A stretch of DNA of 64,000 nt, from positions 9,373 through 73,372 of the forward strand of contig DATARD010000245.1 of the NCBI GenBank assembly GCA_036264355.1, in the 5' to 3' direction. Both the position numbers and the translations under genes were made by a program. The notes beneath the pieces were generated by a model, which did no database searches, was not told the origin of the DNA, and was given only the letters and a program-made list of their open reading frames with translations. This DNA is from UBA5704 sp036264355. Lineage in GTDB: Bacteria; Acidobacteriota; Thermoanaerobaculia; Multivoradales; UBA5704. Positions 7,330 to 14,858 of this stretch are shown piece after piece. Within the stretch, counting starts at the first letter, position 1; the number at the start of each line of letters is the position of its first letter.

Positions 7330-9995
7330 CCGCCGGGTTCTTCTTTCGCGCCCTCGTCCGGGAGTCGCGCGGCGCCCGCGGACGCCTCATCTTCTTCGTC
7401 GCCTGCCTGTCGGTCGGCGTCGCCGCGGTGGTCGCCGTCTCCGGCCTCTCCGCCAGCCTGGACGAGGGGATCCGCGGCGAAGCGCGCCAGCTCCTCGCCG
7501 CCGACCTGGCGATCGACGGCAACCGGCCGCTGCCACCCGGGCTCGACCTCGCCAAGATCGGCCTCGCCGGGGCGGTGCGCACGGAAGTCCGCGAGACGGT
7601 GACGATCGTCGCCGCGCCACCGGCCGCCCCGGCTCCGGGACAGCCGGAGCAGCCCGGCCCCAGCCAGCTCGCCGAGCTCAAGGTGATCGACGGCGAGTAT
7701 CCGTTCTACGGCGATCTCAAGCTCAATCCACAGCGCCCTTTGCGCGAGCTGTTGCGGCCCGACACGGCGGTGGCGGCCAGCGACCTGCTGGCGCACCTCC
7801 ACCTGCGCACCGGCGACACGCTGCGCATCGGCGGCCAGCCGTTCCGCATCGCCGGAGTCGTGCTCTCGGAGCCGGACCGGATCAGCATCTCGATGACCCT
7901 CGGGCCGCGCATCTTCCTCTCCGGCGAAGGGTTCGCCCGCACCGGCCTCGAAACGCGCGGCAGCCGCATCAGCCACCGCACGCTGATCAAGCTCCCCGCC
8001 GGCGCCGCCGCCTCGCTCCGCGACATCCAGGCGCGGTTGCGGCAGGCGCTCCCGGAGATGACCTACCGCATCCAGACCTTCCGCGACGCCCAGCCGGCGC
8101 TGCGCGAGAACATCTCGCGCATCGAGCGCTTCCTCGGCCTCGTGGCCCTGCTCTCGCTCTTCGTCGGCGGCATCGGCGTCGCGCAGAGCGTCCGCGCCTG
8201 GCTGGCCGGCCGCCTCGACGCCATCGCGGTGCTCAAGTGCCTGGGGATGCGGCCGCGCGAGATCTTCCCCCTCTACCTCGGGCAGACGGCTCTCCTCGGC
8301 CTCGCCGGCAGCGTCGTGGGGATCATCGCCGGCGCCGCGGTGCAGCTCATCCTGCCGTCGCTCTTTCCGGACCTCATCCCGGCCGAGCTGATCCGCCCCT
8401 GGCAGCCGGGGGCGCTGCTGCGCGGCCTCGGCCTCGGGGTCGGCGTCGCCCTGCTGTTCAGTCTGCCGCCGCTCTCCACCGTCTTGCGGGTGCCGCCGGC
8501 GCGGGTGCTGCGCCGCGAGGCCGAGCCGCTGCCGAGCCACCGCTGGACGACCGCGCTCACCGTCGCCGTGCTCGCCCTCGGCGTGTGGACCATGGCCAGC
8601 CTGCAGGCCCACTCCTGGGATCTCGGCGCGCGCTTCACCGCCGGCGTCGCGCTGGCCGCCGCGCTCCTCGCCGGGGCCGCGGTGCTCGTCTCGCGCGGCG
8701 TGCGGCGCATTCAGCGCGGTGTCTCGAGCAGTGTGCGCAGCCTCTGGCTCCGCCACGGCCTCGCCTCCCTCGCCCGTCCCGGCGCCGGCGCGATGAGCGC
8801 CATCGTCGCCCTCGGCCTCGGCGTGCTGGTGGTGGTCGCCATGTCGCTCGTCGAGCGGCGGCTCACCGCAGAGCTCTCCGCCGAGCTGCCGACCAACGCG
8901 CCGACCGCCTTCCTGATCGACATCCAGCCGGCGCAGTGGCCCGGTGTCGAGGCGCTGCTGCACAAGGCCGGCGCCCTGCACATCGACTCGGTGCCGGTGG
9001 TGATGGGCCGCCTCGCCGCGATCGACGGCAAGAGCGTCGAGGAGATGGCGCGAGCCGAAGAGGCGGAGATGGAAAAAGCCCAGAAGGGAGAGGGCGAGGG
9101 AGCGCACGAGAGATCTGCCGGGGGTCGGCACGGCGGCTTCGGCGGCCCGCGCCAACACGGCCCGGGCGGCCCCGGCGGCAGACGCCGCTGGGCGCTCTCG
9201 CGCGAGCAACGGCTCACCTACATGCGCGAGCTGCCCAAGGACAACGTCGTCGTCGCCGGCTCGCTGTGGAGCGATCCCGACCATGCGGAGGTGAGCGTCG
9301 AGCAGGAGTTCGCCGAGAACCTGGGGATCGGTTTGGGCTCCACGCTTCGCTTCGACATCCAGGGCGTGCCGGTCGATCTCAAGGTCACCAGCCTGCGGAC
9401 GGTCGACTGGAAGACGTTCGGGATCAATTTCTTCCTGGTTGTGGAGCCGGGCGTGCTGGACGCCGCGCCGCAGCAGCGCCTCGCCGCCGTCCTCCTTCCC
9501 AAGGGCGGCGAGCAGCGGGTGCAGGACCTTCTCGCCGCGAGCTATCCCAACGTCACCGTGCTGCGCATCCGCGAAATCCTGGAGAAGATCGTCAAGGTGA
9601 TGGACCGCATCGGCCTGGGCATCCGCTTCCTGGGCGGCTTCACGGTGCTCGCCGGGATCGCCATCCTGGCTGGCGCGGTGAGCGCCGGCTCGGCCCGGCG
9701 CGGCCGGGAGGTGGCGCTGCTCAAGACGCTCGGCATGACCCGCCGCGGCGTGGCCGGCGCCTTCGCGGTCGAGTACGCTCTGATCGGCCTGGTGGCCGCG
9801 GCGATCGGCGCGGGCGGCGGTTACGCGCTCGCCTGGGGAGTGATCACCCGCGGCTTCGAGCTGACCTGGGAGATCCAGCCCTGGCCGCTCGTCATCGCGC
9901 TGCTCGCCGGCGTCACCTTGACCGTCGTCGCCGGTCTCGCCGCCAGCCTGCGCGCCCTGGAGCGCCGGCCGATCGAAGTGCTGCGCGCGGAGTAG
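7326..9995 (+). CDS. FtsX-like ABC transporter permease (YbbP type)
   Basis: This 889-residue permease starts at GTG 7326, overlapping the ATPase stop. It has an N-terminal membrane helix, a large periplasmic domain, a first FtsX core (about 260-380), further helices (about 400-450), a second periplasmic domain (about 490-740) and a second FtsX core (about 760-885). This is the ten-helix YbbP architecture. An unusual charged and Gly/His-rich insert (about 575-620, with GGRHGGFGGPRQHGPGG-like sequence) sits in the second periplasmic domain. With the upstream ATPase and the divergent GDSL esterase the arrangement mirrors E. coli ybbP-ybbA-tesA. The transported substrate is unknown. Confidence 0.9.
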   Translation: MTAGFFFRALVRESRGARGRLIFFVACLSVGVAAVVAVSGLSASLDEGIRGEARQLLAADLAIDGNRPLPPGLDLAKIGLAGAVRTEVRETVTIVAAPPAAPAPGQPEQPGPSQLAELKVIDGEYPFYGDLKLNPQRPLRELLRPDTAVAASDLLAHLHLRTGDTLRIGGQPFRIAGVVLSEPDRISISMTLGPRIFLSGEGFARTGLETRGSRISHRTLIKLPAGAAASLRDIQARLRQALPEMTYRIQTFRDAQPALRENISRIERFLGLVALLSLFVGGIGVAQSVRAWLAGRLDAIAVLKCLGMRPREIFPLYLGQTALLGLAGSVVGIIAGAAVQLILPSLFPDLIPAELIRPWQPGALLRGLGLGVGVALLFSLPPLSTVLRVPPARVLRREAEPLPSHRWTTALTVAVLALGVWTMASLQAHSWDLGARFTAGVALAAALLAGAAVLVSRGVRRIQRGVSSSVRSLWLRHGLASLARPGAGAMSAIVALGLGVLVVVAMSLVERRLTAELSAELPTNAPTAFLIDIQPAQWPGVEALLHKAGALHIDSVPVVMGRLAAIDGKSVEEMARAEEAEMEKAQKGEGEGAHERSAGGRHGGFGGPRQHGPGGPGGRRRWALSREQRLTYMRELPKDNVVVAGSLWSDPDHAEVSVEQEFAENLGIGLGSTLRFDIQGVPVDLKVTSLRTVDWKTFGINFFLVVEPGVLDAAPQQRLAAVLLPKGGEQRVQDLLAASYPNVTVLRIREILEKIVKVMDRIGLGIRFLGGFTVLAGIAILAGAVSAGSARRGREVALLKTLGMTRRGVAGAFAVEYALIGLVAAAIGAGGGYALAWGVITRGFELTWEIQPWPLVIALLAGVTLTVVAGLAASLRALERRPIEVLRAE

Positions 9996-9996
9996 G

Positions 9997-11490
9997 TCAC
10001 CGCAGCGGCGGCACGTGCGGCCCGGTGCGGTGCCGGAGAATGATGACGTCGTTTCCCTCACTGCCATCCTCTCCGGCTGGAAAGCGGGCGACCTCTGCAT
10101 AGCGGCGCTGGAACCACGGCGTCTTGCGCAGCGCTCCCAACAACCCCTCCAGCGCCGGGCGGACGACGAGCACTTCGGTGGGCCGGTTGTAGAACCCCTT
10201 CGCCACGGTCTTCTGCTCGACGTACGGCACGTCGTCCGGTGTCACCAGCCCGAGCAGGTCTTCGACATGCCGCTCGCTGAAGTAGGCGAGGGTGCCGACC
10301 TCCAACGCCGAGACTTCTTCCGCGGGTTCGGTGTGATCCCGAATCCACAGCCCCGCCGCACGGTAGGCCTCTTCGAGCGGCGGGTGAGCCATGGCGTTCA
10401 GCCAGCGGATGCTCCGGATAGCGGCTGGAACGGCGAGGAGAAGGACGAGGACGATCGCGGCGATTGGTTGGAACCGCTCCGAACGGACCAAGCCGGCCAG
10501 ACCGTCGGCCGCGAAGCCGATCGCGACCAGCAGGACCACCACCGGCGGCGCGGCGTACCAGGCGAAGAACGGCACTCCGAGGAGAGGATAGAGGATGGCC
10601 AGGCTGCCGCCGAAGAGGATGAGCAGCCGTCCCGCCCGGCCGCCCCGGCGCCAGAGCGGCCATAATCCGGCGAGCCCCGCGGCGGCCCACACCGGCCAGA
10701 GCGCCCCGAGATGCCGGCGCAGCAGCGGCACGGCGCCGGGCCAGAACGCCCGCCCGCTCGACCGCGCCGCCGGATCCCACGCGGCGAACGCGCGCTTGGC
10801 GGCCAGGGTGTTCGGCACCGCGGTGCCGAAGTAGCGCCAGGAGGCGAAGAGCCCGGCGGCCAGCACGAGCGCCGCGACCACGGAGAAGAGCACCGGAAAA
10901 CGCCGCCGCTCCTGCCACAGCAACAGACCGAGCGCCGCGAGCCCGATCCCGGCATCCGGCCGGAACCACACCGCCGCACCGGCCAGCAGCCCGGCCCACC
11001 CCGGCCGCCGCTCCGCGCAGACCGCCGCCGCGGTGAGCAGCGCGAAGACCATGAAGACGCCTGCGCCGTGCACCGCCCAGAGGAAGGTCGAGCCGACGAG
11101 CAGCGTGCCGCCGAGGAAACCGGCGAGGCGCGCCCGCGTGCCAGCCATCAGCAGGCCCGCCGTCACCACCAGCCCCACCGCCGTGGTCACCGTCCCCAGC
11201 CAGTGGACCGGCACTCCGGTCAGCTTGTTCCAGAACGCCAGCCAGAAGACCATTCCCGGCTCGGTGACGCCGTAGACCCTTTCCCCGGCATTGAAGACGA
11301 AGCCGTTGCCGTGCGCCAGGTTCCAGGCGTAGCGGTAGGTGATGAAGAAATCGTCCAGGCTGCGGCCGGCGAGCCGCGCCACGAACACCGCCGCCAGAAT
11401 CCCCCAGAAGGCCCATGCCGCCGGCACCAGCCAGCTCTTCTTGTCCTTGCAGTCCGTGCCGTCCTTTGGGTCCTTCTCGTCCTTTTCCAC
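9997..11490 (-). CDS. GT-C type membrane glycosyltransferase-like protein
   Basis: This 497-residue protein has about ten membrane helices and the acidic first loop typical of GT-C glycosyltransferases using polyprenyl-phosphate sugars: SLDDFFITYRYAWNLAHGNG, then FNAGERVYGVTEPG. That loop resembles actinobacterial AftB-like and Dol-P-Man mannosyltransferase-like enzymes. The C-terminal 110 residues are soluble and probably periplasmic. The start is GTG at 11490; the N-terminus is a charged Lys/Asp repeat (EKDEKDPKDGTDCKDKK) before the first helix. It follows the YibQ-like gene by three bases, so it belongs to the same minus-strand transcript. It ends one base from the convergent permease stop. 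The acceptor sugar is unknown. Confidence 0.75.
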   Translation of the reverse strand: MEKDEKDPKDGTDCKDKKSWLVPAAWAFWGILAAVFVARLAGRSLDDFFITYRYAWNLAHGNGFVFNAGERVYGVTEPGMVFWLAFWNKLTGVPVHWLGTVTTAVGLVVTAGLLMAGTRARLAGFLGGTLLVGSTFLWAVHGAGVFMVFALLTAAAVCAERRPGWAGLLAGAAVWFRPDAGIGLAALGLLLWQERRRFPVLFSVVAALVLAAGLFASWRYFGTAVPNTLAAKRAFAAWDPAARSSGRAFWPGAVPLLRRHLGALWPVWAAAGLAGLWPLWRRGGRAGRLLILFGGSLAILYPLLGVPFFAWYAAPPVVVLLVAIGFAADGLAGLVRSERFQPIAAIVLVLLLAVPAAIRSIRWLNAMAHPPLEEAYRAAGLWIRDHTEPAEEVSALEVGTLAYFSERHVEDLLGLVTPDDVPYVEQKTVAKGFYNRPTEVLVVRPALEGLLGALRKTPWFQRRYAEVARFPAGEDGSEGNDVIILRHRTGPHVPPLR

Positions 11491-11493
11491 CCT

Positions 11494-12459
11494 CTACTCC
11501 GGCCCGCTGCCGCGGTCCAGCAGATAGCTCACCGGCACGAAATCAACGCCTTGCGCTTTCGCCCGCGGCACCTCCTCGGCGAGCATGGCCAGCGTGTCCG
11601 GGTGCGGATGCCCGATCGCCACCGCCGCGCCGCGCGTGCGGGCGACTTCGAGCAGGCGGCGGAACTGCTCCTGGGCGGCGGGGATGCCCGGATCGGAGTC
11701 GAGAAAGACCTGCCGCTCGGCCGCCGGCACGCCGAGCGCCAGAGCGGTGCGGTAGCCGACGCTGTCGGGGCCGGTGCGCGAGTCGAGGAAGAAGAGACCG
11801 CGCGCGGAGAGCACCTGGAGGATGGCGTTCATCGAGCGCGCGTCGGCCGACAGGCCGGAGCCCATGTGGTTGTTCACCCCGACCGCGCCCGGCACTGCCT
11901 GGAGCGCCGCCAGGGTGCGGTTGCGCAGCTCGCCGTCCGTCATGCCGAGACGCAGCGCGCCGGGGCCGGGGTTCTCGCCGTGCTTGGGCTGCATGGGGAG
12001 GTGGAGCAGGATCTCCTTGCGCTGGCTGCGCAACTGCTCGACCACCGCCGGAGTGTTCTCCTCGAACGGGAGGACGGCGTAGGTGATGGTCACGCCCAGC
12101 CTCGCCAGGGGAATGAGGTCGTCCGTGCTGCGGCCGAGGTCGTCGATGACGAGGGCGACGCGCGACGGCCGGGAGACGGGCGTGCCCTCCGCCGGCACGG
12201 AGGACGCGGAGGGTGTGGCCTCTGACACGGGCGGCGGAGCCGGCTCGCGGTGCTCGGGTCCGGCGTGGCGCGGCGGCTTCTCCGGCTGCTCCTTCCGGGG
12301 GCTCGGGGTTGTCTCCCGCTCCGCGCTCGACTCCTCGCGGCGCGGGCCGCGCAAGTCGCACGCCAGATAGAGGATGCCGGCGCCCGCCAGGGCGCCGAGC
12401 AGGAAAAGCCAGAGCCCCGCGAGGCCGGAGCGCTTGGGGCGGGGACGGCGGTTGGGCAT
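11494..12459 (-). CDS. Divergent polysaccharide deacetylase family protein (YibQ-like)
   Basis: This 321-residue protein has an N-terminal membrane anchor (about 12-32), a Pro/Glu-rich linker (about 38-95) and a C-terminal domain of the divergent polysaccharide deacetylase family (DUF610/YibQ). Visible blocks are VALVIDDLG, ITYAVLPF, EILLHLPMQP, GVNNHMGS, LFFLDSRT and AVAIGHPHP. The Asp pair and the His residues suggest metal binding, but no activity is established for the family that I know of. The gene order EnvC, S41 protease, YibQ is conserved in many Gram-negative bacteria, and that order is kept here, supporting a role in peptidoglycan or envelope remodelling during division. Confidence 0.87.
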   Translation of the reverse strand: MPNRRPRPKRSGLAGLWLFLLGALAGAGILYLACDLRGPRREESSAERETTPSPRKEQPEKPPRHAGPEHREPAPPPVSEATPSASSVPAEGTPVSRPSRVALVIDDLGRSTDDLIPLARLGVTITYAVLPFEENTPAVVEQLRSQRKEILLHLPMQPKHGENPGPGALRLGMTDGELRNRTLAALQAVPGAVGVNNHMGSGLSADARSMNAILQVLSARGLFFLDSRTGPDSVGYRTALALGVPAAERQVFLDSDPGIPAAQEQFRRLLEVARTRGAAVAIGHPHPDTLAMLAEEVPRAKAQGVDFVPVSYLLDRGSGPE

Positions 12460-12477
12460 TGGAGGGTGGAGGGCCGG

Positions 12478-13662
12478 TCAGGCGACCTTGCGCTCCTCTT
12501 CCTCGCCGCCACCGAGGAGCCGCTGCACGGCGCGCCGCAGGATCAGCTCGCTCATCGGCACGTCCTTCTCCAGATAGGTGCGCACCCGCTCGTCCACCAG
12601 GAGGTCCGGCTTGAGGGCTTCGCGGATCGGCTTCTTGTCCGGTCCGGTGTAGAAGGACTCGGTGAACAGCAGCCGGCCGCCGGTCGACAGCTCGGCCCAC
12701 CCCTGATGGCCGGCATAGCCGAAGGTCCGCTCGCCGACCAGGTCGGCCTTGATCTTCTGCCGCAGCACGGTGGCGAGGACCTCGGAAGCGCCCAGCGTGC
12801 CGCGGTCCACCAGCACGACCACCCGGCCCTGCCACGCCGGCTTGGCGGTGGCGGCGAAGGTCTTCACCTCCTCCGCGCGGCGCTTGAGGATGCCGAGGTC
12901 GCCGTTGGCGAACAGCTTGGCGGTCGCATAGGCCGCCTCCGGATCACCGGAAGAGACGCCGCGCAGGTCGATGAGCAGGCCGTGCCGGGTCTTCTCGGTG
13001 TTGGCCGCCAGCAGCTTCTCCACCTGCTCGGCGGTCTGCGCGTCGAAGGTGGGGATGCGCAGCAAGGCCGCTCCCTGCACTTCGTCCAGCGACGGCGGCG
13101 GCGGCGTGAACGGCGCGAGCACGAACGACGCCTGCACCGGCTCGCCGAGGCGGATCAGCTCCATGGAGATCTTGGTGCCCGGCTTGCCGGCGAGGACCTC
13201 CTGCATCTCCCAGAGCGGCATCTGGCGGGTCGACTGGTCGCTGATCTTGGCCACGATGTCACCCGGCTTGAAGCCCGCCTGGCCGGCCGGTCCCCCCTTG
13301 TCGACCGCCACCACGTAGGTGACGCCGTGCTCCTTGAGCAGGATCACGCCGCTGTGCAGCCAGCCGACGTTGCGCGCCTCGGTGTAGCCCTGCACCTGCG
13401 ACGCCGGCACGTAGAGGGAGAAGGGGTCGAGGGCGTCGGTGGTGCCGTCGAGCGCGCCGGCCATCAGGACGTCCATGTTCGGCTGGTCGACGTAGGTCTG
13501 GCGCACCAAGCCCAGCACCTCGGTGAACACCGAGAGGTATTTGTACAGGGAGTCGTCGTCGGACGGCTGCCCCCGGTCCGCGGCGCGCAGCAGCGTACCG
13601 GCGAGCATGGGGACGGTGATGACGAAAGAGACGACGAAGAACGCGATACGACTACGGCTCAT
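12478..13662 (-). CDS. S41-family (CtpA-like) protein lacking the Ser-Lys catalytic dyad
   Basis: This 394-residue protein has the layout of C-terminal processing peptidases: N-terminal membrane segment (6-22), helical lid, PDZ domain (about 95-172) and S41 core (about 195-345). The active-site blocks are recognisable but altered. Where active enzymes have a G-S/T-A-S-A-S-E motif, this protein has GTLGASE, so the nucleophile position is Gly291. Where they have FGKG, it has FGYA, so the general-base Lys is Tyr316. The spacing of 25 residues and Gln320 are as in Bacillus CtpB. It is therefore probably an inactive scaffold or adaptor. It overlaps envC by four bases and precedes the YibQ gene by 18 bases. 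Confidence 0.85.
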   Translation of the reverse strand: MSRSRIAFFVVSFVITVPMLAGTLLRAADRGQPSDDDSLYKYLSVFTEVLGLVRQTYVDQPNMDVLMAGALDGTTDALDPFSLYVPASQVQGYTEARNVGWLHSGVILLKEHGVTYVVAVDKGGPAGQAGFKPGDIVAKISDQSTRQMPLWEMQEVLAGKPGTKISMELIRLGEPVQASFVLAPFTPPPPSLDEVQGAALLRIPTFDAQTAEQVEKLLAANTEKTRHGLLIDLRGVSSGDPEAAYATAKLFANGDLGILKRRAEEVKTFAATAKPAWQGRVVVLVDRGTLGASEVLATVLRQKIKADLVGERTFGYAGHQGWAELSTGGRLLFTESFYTGPDKKPIREALKPDLLVDERVRTYLEKDVPMSELILRRAVQRLLGGGEEEERKVA

Positions 13663-14858
13663 GGAGACCCCCGTAACCAGCTCAAAGGGTCGTCGGGACG
13701 ATTCTCGACGCGGATTTCAAAGTACAGGCTGCTCGATGCAAGCCCCACGACATCGCCTAAAGATACCATATCCCCGGCGCTTTTCTTGAGATCGGTGAGG
13801 CCGGCGTACAGGGTGAAGACGCGGCCGGGGTGATGGACCACCACCGTATTGCCGTAGCCCTCGAACGGCGCCGCATAGACGACCTTGCCCGGAAAGACGG
13901 CGCGCACCTCGGCGGCCGGCGCGGTGCCGAGGTCGACGCCGTTGTGCGGCACCCGGGTGTGGTAGCGCGGATCGAGGCGGGGACCGAAGCCCGCCGTCAC
14001 CTTCCCCTCGGCCGGCCAGTCGAGCACGCCGCGGAAGCGCTGGATGGGCGTCCCCTCCAGGCTTGCCTGGTCGCGGCCATAGCGGCCATAGAGGAGGTCG
14101 AGCAGCTCGGAAAGCTTGCTCGCGCGCTCGGTCAGCTCGGTGGCCCGCGCCTCCAGCGCCTGCCCTTCCTTCTCCATGCGCGCGAGCAGCGCCGCCTTGC
14201 GCTCGCGCATCGCGAACAGCTCGCGGCGGCGCGCCGACTCGCGTTCGATCCAGCGTTCGCTCTCCCCCCGCTCGGCGACCAGCCGGTCGCGCTCCTTGCC
14301 GAGCAGGTCGCGCACGCCGCGATAGCGGTCGAAGGTTTCGCGGTCGCGGCGCGCCAGGTAGCGCATCAGGCGGAGCGACGGCAGCAGCGGCCGCTGCGGA
14401 TCGAGCGCGAGGACGAGGCGCAGATACCCCTGGCGGCCGAGGCGGTAGAGAGCGGCGAGGCGGCCGTTCATGGCAAGCCGGGCGGCGGTGACGTCCTGCT
14501 CCAGCCGCGCCACCTGCCGCTCCCCCGCCTCCGCCCGCCGCGCCGAGAGATCGTGCGCCGCCGCCGCCTCGGCGAGACGGGCCTCCTGGAGCTGCAGCTC
14601 GGTGTCGGCCGCCGCGAGCTCATCCTCCAGACTGGTGCGGCGCTGGCTCTCCTGCTCCAGCCGCGCCTGCAGGCGGGCGATCTCGGCGCGCAGCGAGGCG
14701 AGCTCCTGCTCGCGGGCGGTGATCGCAGGGTTGGCCGCGGCGGAAGACGCGCCGCCGGCCGGCTCCTGGAGCAGCGGGAAAAGCAGCGCGAGACCGAGCA
14801 GGATCGTGACGGCGGCCGCGCTCGCCGCGCTCGCCGCGGACCGGGTCCGGGACCTCAT
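13659..14858 (-). CDS. envC: EnvC-like murein hydrolase activator
   Basis: This 399-residue protein has a signal segment (about 8-32), long coiled coils (about 45-255) and a C-terminal LytM/M23 domain (about 280-399). Only part of the zinc site survives: His305 and Asp309 are present, but the catalytic His of TLYAHL is Gly353, and the HLHFE block reads SLYFE, as in E. coli EnvC. Such degenerate LytM proteins do not cut peptidoglycan but switch on cell-wall amidases at the division site, recruited by FtsEX. It overlaps the upstream prolyl oligopeptidase gene by four bases and the downstream S41 gene by four bases. Confidence 0.9.
   Translation of the reverse strand: MRSRTRSAASAASAAAVTILLGLALLFPLLQEPAGGASSAAANPAITAREQELASLRAEIARLQARLEQESQRRTSLEDELAAADTELQLQEARLAEAAAAHDLSARRAEAGERQVARLEQDVTAARLAMNGRLAALYRLGRQGYLRLVLALDPQRPLLPSLRLMRYLARRDRETFDRYRGVRDLLGKERDRLVAERGESERWIERESARRRELFAMRERKAALLARMEKEGQALEARATELTERASKLSELLDLLYGRYGRDQASLEGTPIQRFRGVLDWPAEGKVTAGFGPRLDPRYHTRVPHNGVDLGTAPAAEVRAVFPGKVVYAAPFEGYGNTVVVHHPGRVFTLYAGLTDLKKSAGDMVSLGDVVGLASSSLYFEIRVENRPDDPLSWLRGSP

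Noticed and set aside
6993..10100. 1035-residue minus-strand open frame across the FtsX permease
   Set aside because: It lies opposite a complete permease gene with clear membrane helices. Its product is Arg/Gly/Ala/Asp-rich without motifs.
8237..10102. 621-residue plus-strand frame overlapping the FtsX permease
   Set aside because: It is an alternate frame of the same gene, very rich in Arg and Pro, with no start signal.
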